From contig JAYTOP010000017.1 in NCBI GenBank assembly GCA_043747745.1, positions 36,669 to 100,668 on the forward strand: 64,000 nucleotides of DNA, in the 5' to 3' direction. The notes under the pieces were generated by a model. The model searched no databases. It was not told the DNA's origin and worked only from the letters and a program-made list of their open reading frames with translations. The stretch is from SZAS-103 sp043747745 (lineage in GTDB: Bacteria; Pseudomonadota; Gammaproteobacteria; Xanthomonadales; Xanthomonadaceae). Below are positions 9,556 through 18,707 of the stretch, piece by piece (position 1 is the first letter of the stretch; each line of letters begins with the position of its first letter). The position numbers were made by a program, and so were the translations under genes.

Positions 9556-10401
9556 GAGGCCCAGCCGTTCCATCGTGCGCAGCGACTTGTCGCCGAGCTG
9601 GAGTGCGGTATCCACCCAGATCTTGGTGATCCGCATCAATTCGTCGATGCTGCATGCGGTCGTCGAACGCACGACCTCATGCATCGCGATGCGCGCATGC
9701 GGTATGCGGCGGTTGTTGCGGATCACTTCGTGGACGGCGCGCACGCCTTCGCCTTTCGGCACCAGCATGTCGACCAGGCCGAGCTTGTAGAGCTCCTCTG
9801 CGGGATAGATGCGACCTTCCAGCATCATGCGTTCCGCCACTTTCGGGCTGACCAGCTGGCACAGAAAGATGTAGGCGCCCATGCCCGGAAACAGGTCGAA
9901 CAAGACTTCGGGCAGGCCTATACCGACGCCTTCTTCGGCCACGATGGTATGGCAACTCAGTGCCGCCTCGAAGCCACCGCCGAGTACGTCGCCCTGGACC
10001 AGCGCGATGGTGTGCGCGCGACCATCCAATCCCTGCTGGAACGCATGCACGCCGCGCACGCATTGACGCGGATAGGCGAGCAGGGATGCGCGGTCGTGGC
10101 TACGGATCGCATCGCAGAACAGCGCGAGGTCGCCGCCGAGGTAGAAACTGTCGCCGCACGATGCGAGCACGACATGCGCAAGTCCGCCCGGCGCATTCCG
10201 GGATTCGATGTCCAGGCGGCGCGTCAACACGCGTTGGTAATCGAGGATGTCGCAGATCAGTTCGGGATTGAAGCATGCTCGACTGGGGCGTCGCTGCAGG
10301 TCGGCGTACATGGACATTCAGTACACGGCGCTGTCCGGATATTCCTCGGTGCGCAGCGTGGCATGGATGTGGCACGAGTGTTGGAGTTCGACGGGAGGCA
10401 T
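9340..10401 (-). pseudogene. rpfF: Damaged rpfF (DSF synthase, crotonase family)
   Basis: RpfF makes the diffusible signal factor. The ancestral start is ATG 10401, with AAAGGA upstream, but after 28 codons there is TGA at 10318-10320 where the family has Trp (VYW-I/M-H/Y-ADL). An ATG follows the stop immediately (10317), so reinitiation could make a protein lacking the first strands. From there the frame is open and both family glutamates are present (GGGFEAAL, GIGLPEVLF). Family sequence stops near 9560 after SLRTMERLG; the frame then runs through antisense rpfC to a stop at 9340, adding about 75 foreign residues. Functional loss is likely but not certain. Confidence 0.82.
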
Positions 10402-10544
10402 GGCGATGATCCTTTGCGGGGTGTCGGACGTAAGGAGCGCTCTGCGGTCGGCATGCTGGCGGCGGAAATCGGCGCTCGCGTTCGATTCTTGCGCGATGGC
10501 GCGCAGTCCACAATCGAATCATTCCGATTGCCGGAGCGCGGACG

Positions 10545-10574
10545 ACAAAAGGCCCGCAGACGCGGGCCTTTTGT
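10545..10574 (-). terminator. Rho-independent terminator, bidirectional, downstream of rpfB
   Basis: A perfect 13-bp stem, ACAAAAGGCCCGC paired with GCGGGCCTTTTGT around a 4-base loop, gives a T-rich tail on both strands. It lies 25 bases past the rpfB stop and separates rpfB transcription from the rpfF start. Confidence 0.88.
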
Positions 10575-10599
10575 CTTGCATCCGTGCGTGGTGGAACGC

Positions 10600-12282
10600 C
10601 TACGGTGCAGCCTTTGGAGGATCGCGCAATTCGCGTCGCAGGATCTTGCCGACATTGGTCTTCGGCAATTCGGCGCGGAACTCGATCACCTTCGGCAGCT
10701 TGTAGCCGGTGAGGTTTTCCTTGCAGAACGCCTTGATCGCTTCGGTGGTCAGCGATGGATCCTTCTTCACAACGACGATCTTCACGGCTTCGCCGGATTT
10801 CTCGTCGGGTACGCCGACTGCGGCGACTTCGAGCACGCCCGGCATCATCGCGACGACATCCTCGACTTCGTTCGGGTACACGTTGAAGCCGGAGACGAGG
10901 ATCATGTCCTTCTTGCGATCGACCAGGAAGAAATATCCCTTCTCGTCCATCCGCGCCATGTCGCCGGTGCGCAACCAGCCTTCGACGTCGATGGCGTTAT
11001 CCGTCTCTTCCTCACGCTGCCAGTAGCCCAGCATCACCTGCGGACCCTTGATGCACAGCTCGCCGACTTCGCCCATCGGCAGGACGCGGCCTTCCTCGTC
11101 CTTCACGCAGGCATCGGTGGACGGCACCGGCATGCCGATCGCGCCGTTGTATTCCTTCATGTCCAGCGGGTTGATGCAGGCCGCAGGCGATGTCTCGGTC
11201 AGGCCGTAGGCCTCGACGAGGGTGCAGCCGGTGACCTTCTTCCAGTTTTCGGCGACCGCGCGTTGCACAGCCATCCCGCCGCCGAGGGTCATGTGCAGCT
11301 TCGAAAAATCGAGCTGATCGAAACCCGGCGTGTTCAATAATCCATTGAACAGCGTGTTGACGCCGGTGATGCAGGTGAATCCGCTGGTCTTGAGTTCGCG
11401 CACGAAGCCGGGCATGTCGCGCGGATTGGTGATCAGGTGGTTGAGTCCGCCGATCTTCATGAAGCTCAGGCAATTCGCCGACAGCGAAAAGATGTGGTAC
11501 AGCGGCAGCGCGGTGATGATGATTTCCTGGCCGGGCTTGAGTTGCGCGCCGATCCAGGAACTCGACTGCTGCATGTTCGCGACGAGGTTGCGATGGGTCA
11601 GCATCGCGCCCTTGGAGAGGCCGGTGGTGCCGCCCGTATATTGCAGGAACGCGATGTCTTCCGCTGCGATGTCGATCAGCGGGAGGTTGTGCCGACGCCC
11701 ACGCCGCAGCGCTTCCTCGAAGCCGATCGCATCGGCGATGCCGTGGTCCGGCACTTCGCGCTTGATGTACTTGCGCACGAAATTGATGATCATGCCTTTC
11801 GGGAAACTCAGCATGTCGCCGACACCGGTGACGATGACCTGCTCGACAGCGGTATCCGGCAGCACTTCGGCGACCGTGTGCGCGAAGCTGTCCATCACCA
11901 CGATCGCCTTCGCGCCAGAATCCTTGAGCTGGTGGCGCAATTCGCGTGCGGTGTAGAGTGGATTGGTGTTGACCACGATCAGCCCGGCGCGCAACGCGCC
12001 CATGATCGCGATCGGGTATTGCAGCAGGTTCGGCATCATCAACGCGATGCGATCGCCTTTCTTGAGCTTGAGATCCATCGCCAGGTACGCAGCGAACTGG
12101 CTGCTCATCCGGTCGAGGTCGCCGTAGCTGATCGTGGTGCCGAAATTGCGGAACGCCGGGCGCTCGCGGAAGCGCTTGCACGAGGATTCCAGCACCGAGA
12201 CGATCGAGCGGAACTCCTGCAGGTCGATCTCGGGCGCAACGCCTGCCGGGTAATTGTCCAGCCACGGACGCGGATTGCTCAT
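10600..12282 (-). CDS. rpfB: Long-chain fatty acid-CoA ligase RpfB/FadD
   Basis: Activates long-chain fatty acids to acyl-CoA; in xanthomonads RpfB also takes part in DSF turnover. Start ATG 12282 (MSNPRPWLDNYPAGVAPEID) has an AGGAGA site; an upstream in-frame extension runs antisense through the next gene and is not real. 560 residues, full length. ANL-superfamily motifs: P-loop-like YTGGTTGLSKGAMLTHRN, the YGLTETSP adenylation motif, and the C-terminal VDRKKDMILVSGFNVYP hinge. Unlike its rpf neighbours it has no lesions, which fits a general fatty-acid role independent of quorum sensing. Confidence 0.92.
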   Translation of the reverse strand: MSNPRPWLDNYPAGVAPEIDLQEFRSIVSVLESSCKRFRERPAFRNFGTTISYGDLDRMSSQFAAYLAMDLKLKKGDRIALMMPNLLQYPIAIMGALRAGLIVVNTNPLYTARELRHQLKDSGAKAIVVMDSFAHTVAEVLPDTAVEQVIVTGVGDMLSFPKGMIINFVRKYIKREVPDHGIADAIGFEEALRRGRRHNLPLIDIAAEDIAFLQYTGGTTGLSKGAMLTHRNLVANMQQSSSWIGAQLKPGQEIIITALPLYHIFSLSANCLSFMKIGGLNHLITNPRDMPGFVRELKTSGFTCITGVNTLFNGLLNTPGFDQLDFSKLHMTLGGGMAVQRAVAENWKKVTGCTLVEAYGLTETSPAACINPLDMKEYNGAIGMPVPSTDACVKDEEGRVLPMGEVGELCIKGPQVMLGYWQREEETDNAIDVEGWLRTGDMARMDEKGYFFLVDRKKDMILVSGFNVYPNEVEDVVAMMPGVLEVAAVGVPDEKSGEAVKIVVVKKDPSLTTEAIKAFCKENLTGYKLPKVIEFRAELPKTNVGKILRRELRDPPKAAP

Positions 12283-12443
12283 ACCCCTGTCTCCTGAATG
12301 GTGCGACGGCCTGTGTGCGCGCCACAGCGATGTTTCACCCGATTGGAACACACGCCCCCATGACTGGCAACACGGTCGCGTATGTTTCGTGGCGTGCGTC
12401 GCAAAGGTCCCGGCGCGGCATGCTGCACCCGCGCGCGCGATCC

Positions 12444-13847
12444 TCAGCCTGTCGATTTGGCTGCGTCGAACAACTTCCCGGGATTCATGATGCCGGCCGG
12501 ATCGAGCACCTTGCGGATGCCGCGCATGATCTCGATTTCCATCGCACTGCGCGTGCTGCCGAGCGCGGCCTTCTTGACCAGCCCGATGCCGTGTTCGGCC
12601 GAGATGCTGCCGCCATGCGCAGCGAGCTTGTCGGCCAGCGCATGGGTGACCTGCTCGCATTGGCGGATGAAGGTATCGTCGTCGACATCGGCCGCTTTCA
12701 CGATATTGATGTGCAGGTTGCCGTCGCCAATATGCCCGAACCAGACCACGTCGAAGCCCGGATATTCGCGTTCGAACAATTCCTGCATTTCGCGCATGAA
12801 GACCGGCACCACCGAGATGCGCATCGAAATGTCGTTCTTGTACGGCCGGTAACGCGCGAGGCTTTCGGTGATGCCTTCGCGCAGTTTCCACATCGCCGCA
12901 GCTTGCGCGTCGCTCTGGCTCAAGAGGCCATCGCGGACCCAGTCGGCATTCAGGCACTGCTCGAACACGCCGAGCGCAACGGCTTGCGCAGCTTCATCGG
13001 CGGCATCGAATTCGGTCACCACGTAGTACGGCGAGTCGGTCTCGAACGGCGGCCTTGCACCATGCGCTACGACGTGGTACAGGGCGCGATCGGTAAAAAA
13101 CTCGAAGGCGCTCAAGGTCAGCCGGCTGCGGCACACCTCGAAGACCTGCATCAGTGCATCCATCGCGGGCAGCGCGAGCAGCATGACCTGCGAGGCCGGC
13201 GGCGCATCGGTCAGCGCCAGTGTCGCTTCGACGACCAGGCCCAAGGTCCCTTCGGAGCCGATCGCGAGATGGCGCAAATCGTAACCACTGGCGTTCTTGA
13301 TCAGCCCGCGGTTGAGGTCGAGCAGGCTGCCGTCGCCGGTGACGAGTTTCAGCCCGGCAATCCAGTGCCGCGTGCTGCCGTAACGGATCACCCGGATACC
13401 GCCGGCATTGGTCGCGATCGTGCCGCCGATCTGGCAGGAGCCGCGCGCACCGAAATCCACCGGATACAGCAGGCCCAACTCGCGCGCCTTGTCCTGCACG
13501 GTTTGCAGCGCCACGCCGGGTTGCACAGTGAGATAGCGATCCACTGGATCGAAACCGAGCACGCGATTCATGCGATCGAAGCTGACGACCAGTTCGCCAT
13601 GCGCTGCCACGGCGCCGCCGGAAAGGCCAGTACGGCCGCCCGAGGGCACCAGCGCCACCCCGAACTCCACTGCCCAGCGCACGATGTCCTGCACGTCCTG
13701 GATGCTCGACGGCAACGCGATCGCCAGCGGTGCGGGCGTCCAGCGCCGCGTCCAGTCGCGGCCGTAATGTTCCAGGTCGCCGGGATCGGTGAGGAGTTGC
13801 GTCTGCGGCACACGGAGGGCAAGTTCGGCAAGCGCCTGGGAGTTCAT
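12444..13847 (-). CDS. FAD-linked oxidase, probable D-2-hydroxyglutarate dehydrogenase
   Basis: 467 residues from ATG 13847 (MNSQALAELALRV). GlcD-type family: an N-terminal PCMH FAD-binding domain (PSGGRTGLSGGAVA, GARGSCQIGGTIATNAGG) and a C-terminal cap (WFGHIGDGNLHINI, SAEHGIGLVKK). Members oxidise D-2-hydroxy acids such as D-lactate, glycolate or D-2-hydroxyglutarate. The gene is divergent from serA across 177 bases. SerA enzymes of this type can reduce 2-ketoglutarate to D-2-hydroxyglutarate, and in pseudomonads a D-2-hydroxyglutarate dehydrogenase next to serA recycles it. The substrate is inferred from this pairing; D-lactate dehydrogenase is the main alternative. Confidence 0.85.
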   Translation of the reverse strand: MNSQALAELALRVPQTQLLTDPGDLEHYGRDWTRRWTPAPLAIALPSSIQDVQDIVRWAVEFGVALVPSGGRTGLSGGAVAAHGELVVSFDRMNRVLGFDPVDRYLTVQPGVALQTVQDKARELGLLYPVDFGARGSCQIGGTIATNAGGIRVIRYGSTRHWIAGLKLVTGDGSLLDLNRGLIKNASGYDLRHLAIGSEGTLGLVVEATLALTDAPPASQVMLLALPAMDALMQVFEVCRSRLTLSAFEFFTDRALYHVVAHGARPPFETDSPYYVVTEFDAADEAAQAVALGVFEQCLNADWVRDGLLSQSDAQAAAMWKLREGITESLARYRPYKNDISMRISVVPVFMREMQELFEREYPGFDVVWFGHIGDGNLHINIVKAADVDDDTFIRQCEQVTHALADKLAAHGGSISAEHGIGLVKKAALGSTRSAMEIEIMRGIRKVLDPAGIMNPGKLFDAAKSTG

Positions 13848-14024
13848 GAAGATTCCGTGGGGAGGAGGGTACGGCGTGTCAACGATGCCACCCGGCAGCG
13901 ATTGTTGCACTGCCGCAAGACGCCGGAGTTCTGGCATAGTCGGGTCGCTGGTGCCGTCGGCGAATCGTCATCGTGCCAGTGTTCCCGATTTCAATCCCAT
14001 TTTTCCCGAAGCCCCGGCCTGACC

Positions 14025-15260
14025 ATGAAGAAAACTTCGTTCCCGAAGCAGGACATCCGCGTGTTGCTGCTTGAAGGCGTCAGCCAGAGTGCAGTGGATG
14101 TATTCGCTGCGGCCGGCTATACGCAGATCGAATGCCACCAGAAATCCCTGCCCGAGGACGAGTTGAAGCAGCGCATCGCGGAGACTCATCTGGTCGGCAT
14201 CCGGTCGCGCAGCCAGCTCAGCGCCGACGTGCTCGCCGAAGCCAAGCGACTGATCGCGATCGGCTGTTTCTGCATCGGCACCAACCAAGTCGATCTGGGC
14301 GCCGCCAAATTGTCTGGCATCCCTGTGTTCAACGCGCCGTATTCGAATACGCGCAGCGTCGCCGAACTGGTCATCGCCGAAGCCATTCTGTTGTTGCGCC
14401 GCATCCCGCAGAAGAACGCCGAATGCCATCGCGGCGGCTGGTCGAAATCCGCAGAGGGTAGTTTCGAGGTGCGCGACAAGGTGCTCGGCATCATCGGCTA
14501 CGGGCATATCGGTACCCAGGTCGGCCTGCTCGCCGAAGGCCTGGGCATGCGGGTCATCTATCACGACATCGAACGCAAGCTCGCGCTCGGCAACGCGCGT
14601 CCGGCGGCAGGCCTCGACGACTTGCTCGCGCGCGCCGACGTGGTGACCCTGCACGTTCCGGAAACGCCGCAGACGCGCCTGATGTTCGGTCATGAGCAAC
14701 TGGCGCGGATGCGTCCTGGAACGGCCCTGATCAACGCCTCGCGCGGCACCGTGGTGGACATCGACGCGCTGGCCGCGCAGCTGCGCTCCGGCCATCTGTC
14801 CGGCGCTGCGGTCGATGTGTTTCCGCACGAGCCCAAGGGCAACGGCGACGCATTCGAATCGCCGCTGATCGGTATGGAGAACGTGATCCTGACCCCGCAC
14901 GTCGGCGGCAGCACGCTCGAGGCGCAGGACAACATCGGCATCGAGGTCGCGTCGAAACTGGTGCGCTACAGCGACAACGGCTCGACCCTGTCGGCGGTGA
15001 ATTTCCCCGAAGCCTCGCTGCCGGAACACCCCAACAGCCAGCGCCTGCTGCATATCCACCGCAACGTGCCCGGCATGTTGTCGCGCATCAACGACGTGTT
15101 CTCGCACGAAAACGTGAACATCGAAGGCCAGTACCTGCAGACCGACGCAGCGATCGGCTACGTGGTGATCGATGTCGCGGTAGAGGAAGCTCGCGCGACG
15201 ATCCTGAAGGATGCATTGGCCGCGATACCGGGAACCTTGCGGGCGCGCGTACTGTATTAG
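14025..15260 (+). CDS. serA: D-3-phosphoglycerate dehydrogenase
   Basis: First committed step of serine synthesis: 3-phosphoglycerate to 3-phosphohydroxypyruvate with NAD. ATG 14025 (MKKTSFPKQDIRVLLLEG) gives 411 residues, close to the 410 of E. coli SerA. NAD-binding GYGHIGTQVG lies near residue 159, catalytic His in LTPHVGGSTLEAQ near 293, and a C-terminal ACT domain from about 335 (HIHRNVPGMLSRINDVF) predicts serine feedback inhibition. Divergent from the FAD oxidase that probably removes its side product. Confidence 0.96.
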   Translation: MKKTSFPKQDIRVLLLEGVSQSAVDVFAAAGYTQIECHQKSLPEDELKQRIAETHLVGIRSRSQLSADVLAEAKRLIAIGCFCIGTNQVDLGAAKLSGIPVFNAPYSNTRSVAELVIAEAILLLRRIPQKNAECHRGGWSKSAEGSFEVRDKVLGIIGYGHIGTQVGLLAEGLGMRVIYHDIERKLALGNARPAAGLDDLLARADVVTLHVPETPQTRLMFGHEQLARMRPGTALINASRGTVVDIDALAAQLRSGHLSGAAVDVFPHEPKGNGDAFESPLIGMENVILTPHVGGSTLEAQDNIGIEVASKLVRYSDNGSTLSAVNFPEASLPEHPNSQRLLHIHRNVPGMLSRINDVFSHENVNIEGQYLQTDAAIGYVVIDVAVEEARATILKDALAAIPGTLRARVLY

Positions 15261-15440
15261 GGAAAGTCTGAAGCTGTATCAAGGAAGGTCTGAACAAGTC
15301 TTTCGCCGTTATTCCGGCGGCAATGATGCCGCGGGGTAGGATGGGTATCTACCGGATCACGTCCGGGGACACCCATCCCCCTGCCTCCGTTCCCGTATTG
15401 CGACGTGTCGGCACCTGCAAACCACTGAGGGTAAATATCC

Positions 15441-17510
15441 ATGTCGATTCGCCCGATCGTTTTGCTGCTCACGGCCTTGCTTGCTGTCCCTGCCATGGCT
15501 GCGCCAGCAACCGGTCCGTCGCGCGTTCTGACCGGCGCGGATCTGTTCAACCTCGAAGTCGCGAGCGATCCGCAGATTTCGCCGGATGGCCGGACGATCG
15601 TCTACGTGCGCCGCGCCAACGACATCATGACCGACCGCACGCGCGCATCGATCTGGTCGATCGACGTCGCCAGCGGCGAGCAGACGCCACTGGTCGGCGG
15701 CCCGGGTTCGCACAGCGGTCCGCGCTGGTCGCCCGACGGCAGCAAACTCGCTTACGTCTCCAGCGCAGACGGAACGGTTGGTGCGCAGTTGTACGTGCGC
15801 TGGATGCGCACCGGCGCGACCGCGCGCATCACCGGCCTGCCCGCCACGCCGAACGCGATCGCCTGGTCGCCCGACGGCAAGCGGATCGCGTACGCGATGT
15901 TCGTTCCCGACGAAGGCACGAAACTCGGCAAAGCGCCGGACAAGCCCGAGGGTGCGAACTGGGCCGAATCCCTGCAGGTCATCGACGCGGTCGTGTACCG
16001 CACCGACGATGGCGGCTACAACAAGCCCGGTTACGAACAGATCTTCTGGATGCCGGCCGATGGCGGCGCGCCGATCCAACTGACCTTCGGCGCGCGCAGC
16101 GCGGCCGGCCGGCTGTCATGGTCGCCCGACGGACGCTCGGTGCTGTTCAGCGCAAACCTGACCAAGGACTGGGAGCGCGAAGCAATCGCCACCGACGTGC
16201 ATGAAGTCTCGATCGACGATCTCAGTGTGAAGACCTTGACCAGCCACAAGGGTCCGAACGACCAGCCGATGGTGTCGCCCGACGGCAAGTCGATCGCGTA
16301 TATCGGGTTCGAAGACAAATTCCTCGGCTACCAGGACCAACGCCTGTCGGTCATGAACCGCGATGGCAGCGGCACGCGCGTGCTGGCCGGAAACCTCGAC
16401 CGCAACGTCGCCGACCCGCTCTGGGCCGCCGACGGCCGTTCGGTCTACGTGGACTACGACGAACACGGCAGCGTGCGCGTCGCCCGCGTCAGTCTCGACG
16501 GTTCGGTGCGTACGGTCGCCGAACACCTGACCCCGCCCGCATTCGATCGTCCCTACAGCGGCGGCGAATTCAGCGTCGCGCGTGATGGCTCAGTTGCATA
16601 TACGGGCGGTAGCACGCAACGTCCGTCGGATGTATGGATCGTGCGCGACGGCCATCCGCGCCAGTTGACCCATCTGAACCAGGCCCTGGCGGCGAAGAAG
16701 CTCGGCAACGTGCAGCACCTCGACGTCGCCGCATTCGACAAATTGCCGATCGACGCCTGGCTGGTCACGCCGCCGGACTTCGACCCATCGCACAAGTACC
16801 CGCTGATCCTCGAAATCCACGGTGGCCCGTTTGCCGCATACGGACCGGTGTTCTCGACCGACGACCAGCTGTATGCAGCCGCCGGCTACGTTGTGCTCTA
16901 CATCAACCCGCGCGGATCGACCGGCTACGGCGAAACCTTCGCGAACCAGATCGACAAGGCCTACCCGGGCCACGACTACGACGACCTGATGAGCGCGGTG
17001 GATGCGGCGATCGCCAAGGGCTTTGTCGATCCCGACAACCTGTTCGTGACCGGCGGATCAGGCGGCGGCGCGCTGACCGCGTGGATCGTCGGCAAGACCG
17101 ACCGCTTCCGCGCCGCCGCTACGCAGAAGCCGGTCATCGATTGGTCGAGCTTCGCGCTGACCTCGGACATCACGCCGTACTACCACCGCTACTGGTTCAA
17201 AAAATTGCCGTGGGAAGATCCAGCCGGCTACTGGGCGCGCTCGCCTTTGTCGTTGGTCGGCAACGTCAAGACTCCAACCTTGGTCGTGGTCGGAACGATG
17301 GACTTCCGCACGCCCGTCAGCGAGGCCGAGCAGTACTACACGGCGCTGCAATTGCGCGGTATTCCCACGGCGCTGGTGAAGGTACCCGGCGCAAACCACC
17401 ACGGCCTCGCGGAGCGACCCTCGCAATCGGCGGCGAAGGCGTCGGCGATCCTTGCGTGGTTCAATCGGTATCGGACGGGTGGAAGCGACGTGCCACCGCT
17501 AGCAAAGTAG
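15441..17510 (+). CDS. Secreted S9 family prolyl oligopeptidase-type peptidase
   Basis: 689-residue serine peptidase, exported by a signal peptide (MSIRPIVLLLTALLAVPAMA). The N-terminal beta-propeller carries repeated WSPDG/SPDG blades (about 40-400). The alpha/beta-hydrolase domain has GGSGGG around the nucleophilic Ser (about 535), Asp in GTMDFRTP and His in NHHGL. It resembles dipeptidyl/acylaminoacyl peptidases that trim short peptides in the periplasm. It appears to be a single transcription unit; 180 bases separate it from serA, with no clear terminator seen there. Confidence 0.92.
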   Translation: MSIRPIVLLLTALLAVPAMAAPATGPSRVLTGADLFNLEVASDPQISPDGRTIVYVRRANDIMTDRTRASIWSIDVASGEQTPLVGGPGSHSGPRWSPDGSKLAYVSSADGTVGAQLYVRWMRTGATARITGLPATPNAIAWSPDGKRIAYAMFVPDEGTKLGKAPDKPEGANWAESLQVIDAVVYRTDDGGYNKPGYEQIFWMPADGGAPIQLTFGARSAAGRLSWSPDGRSVLFSANLTKDWEREAIATDVHEVSIDDLSVKTLTSHKGPNDQPMVSPDGKSIAYIGFEDKFLGYQDQRLSVMNRDGSGTRVLAGNLDRNVADPLWAADGRSVYVDYDEHGSVRVARVSLDGSVRTVAEHLTPPAFDRPYSGGEFSVARDGSVAYTGGSTQRPSDVWIVRDGHPRQLTHLNQALAAKKLGNVQHLDVAAFDKLPIDAWLVTPPDFDPSHKYPLILEIHGGPFAAYGPVFSTDDQLYAAAGYVVLYINPRGSTGYGETFANQIDKAYPGHDYDDLMSAVDAAIAKGFVDPDNLFVTGGSGGGALTAWIVGKTDRFRAAATQKPVIDWSSFALTSDITPYYHRYWFKKLPWEDPAGYWARSPLSLVGNVKTPTLVVVGTMDFRTPVSEAEQYYTALQLRGIPTALVKVPGANHHGLAERPSQSAAKASAILAWFNRYRTGGSDVPPLAK

Positions 17511-17686
17511 CGTGGAGCCGTGAAAACGGCGTCCCGCCGGGTGCTCCTGAAGACCAAGCGGCAGGAAGCCGCTTTCACTGTCTCTGCTCCTGCTCCCCGC
17601 ACTCGCCGGCATCCAGCCATGCGTACTTTCGTTGCGATCCTCAGCGTCCTTGGCGTGCTGTTGTTCGGCTCCTGGCGTAGATCGGT

Positions 17687-18601
17687 TCACCCGCGCGTCG
17701 CCAATACACCATCCAGTGCCAGCTGCGTCCTGAACCCTGCCTTCTCCAACCGCTTCGCTACTTCGCGCGGCACATCGCGGCCGCTGGTGAGTTTGTTCGG
17801 GCTGCCGGTGTAGTGGAACATCCGCCCGCCTCGACGCAGCACGCGCGCGAGCTGGTCGTAGAAGGCCTGCGAATACAGTTCGCCGGCGATGCCGAAACGC
17901 GGCGGGTCGTGCAACAGCGCGTCCACCGATGCGCCTGGAATCTGCACTATCGCCTGCGACACGTCGGCATGGTTGAGATGGAGACGGCCGCCACTCGCAG
18001 GCGCATCGGGGTCATGTCCGTCAGGATCATGCTCGTCAGGATCATGTTCGTCTGGATCAGGCGACCACGGGTTGAGCGTGCGCAGCCACAGCACGTCCGC
18101 GTTCTTCTCGAACGAGTCCACGCGCTCCACGCCGGACTCCAGGCAGCACGCCGCGAAGTAGCCCAGTCCGCCGCAGGTATCGAGCACGATCTTGCCGCGC
18201 GGCTCGATCAGCGCCACCTTGCGGCGCGCATCCTCGATCGGTGAAATCCTCGCGGTGACCAGCATCTTGATGCCGTCGATCTCGAAGGTCGGCGCGCCCC
18301 AGTCGGTGGGCACCAGCTTGATCAGCGAACCGGCAAAGCGCGACGCCGGCGCGAACGCGTCGCCGTCCCAGTAGTAGATCGTCCGGTCTTTCAGCTTGTG
18401 CGGATACAGATAGCGCTGGCCCCGCCAATGCCAGGTATCCGGCTCCAGCGACGCGCTGTCCTTCGACTTTCCCAGATCCAGCGATCCACTCCACACGCTG
18501 TAGCCGGCATCGCGCGCGGCCAGCAGCGCCTCGGCGGATGAGCGCAGGAGCAGGGGGCCGGAATAATGCGGCACATCGGCATTCCCCGTCAAAATCGTCA
18601 T
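17687..18601 (-). CDS. SAM-dependent methyltransferase-like protein with DPDEH repeat insert
   Basis: 304 residues; start ATG 18601 (MTILTGNADVPHYSGPLLL). The C-terminal two thirds look like a class I methyltransferase: motif I VLDTCGGLGYFAACCL, acidic FEKN after strand 2, and LLHDPPRFG at the catalytic-loop position. The N-terminal region (about 1-120) resembles the leader of predicted methyltransferases of the COG2521 type. A four-copy DPD(E/G)H repeat interrupts the fold between FEKNADVLWLRTLNPWS and GGRLHLNHADV, from a 15-bp minisatellite. Substrate unknown. Confidence 0.75.
   Translation of the reverse strand: MTILTGNADVPHYSGPLLLRSSAEALLAARDAGYSVWSGSLDLGKSKDSASLEPDTWHWRGQRYLYPHKLKDRTIYYWDGDAFAPASRFAGSLIKLVPTDWGAPTFEIDGIKMLVTARISPIEDARRKVALIEPRGKIVLDTCGGLGYFAACCLESGVERVDSFEKNADVLWLRTLNPWSPDPDEHDPDEHDPDGHDPDAPASGGRLHLNHADVSQAIVQIPGASVDALLHDPPRFGIAGELYSQAFYDQLARVLRRGGRMFHYTGSPNKLTSGRDVPREVAKRLEKAGFRTQLALDGVLATRG
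18009..18060. repeat. 15-bp minisatellite inside the methyltransferase gene
   Basis: About 3.5 copies of a 15-base unit (GGATCATGCTCGTCA and variants) at 18009, 18024, 18039 and 18054. The unit length keeps the frame and encodes DPDEH/DPDGH repeats on the minus strand, so copy-number change would alter loop length without breaking the gene. Confidence 0.85.
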
Positions 18602-18707
18602 TCCCGCGCAATGCAGAGAAGCTTTGCATCAACAAATCCAGTCAACTCTGCGTCTCGGCGATCAACGTCGTTATAACCAGTACCAGCGCAAGAGTTGGTC
18701 ACGTCGG

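Noticed and set aside
9566..11340. Continuation of the rpfC receiver frame as a very long plus-strand protein
   Set aside because: Beyond about 9555 it is antisense to rpfF and rpfB; only the receiver part before that is homologous.
12283..12957. 225-residue N-terminal extension of rpfB
   Set aside because: Runs antisense to or across the neighbouring FAD oxidase gene; ATG 12282 has a good ribosome site and the family start.
12315..14024. Long N-terminal extension of serA
   Set aside because: It is antisense to the FAD oxidase gene; SerA homology begins exactly at ATG 14025.
17619..17813. Open frame starting MRTFVAILSVLGVLLFG that looks like a signal peptide
   Set aside because: Only the first 17 residues look like a leader; the rest is antisense to the methyltransferase 3' end. 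It could be a truncated relic but cannot be supported.
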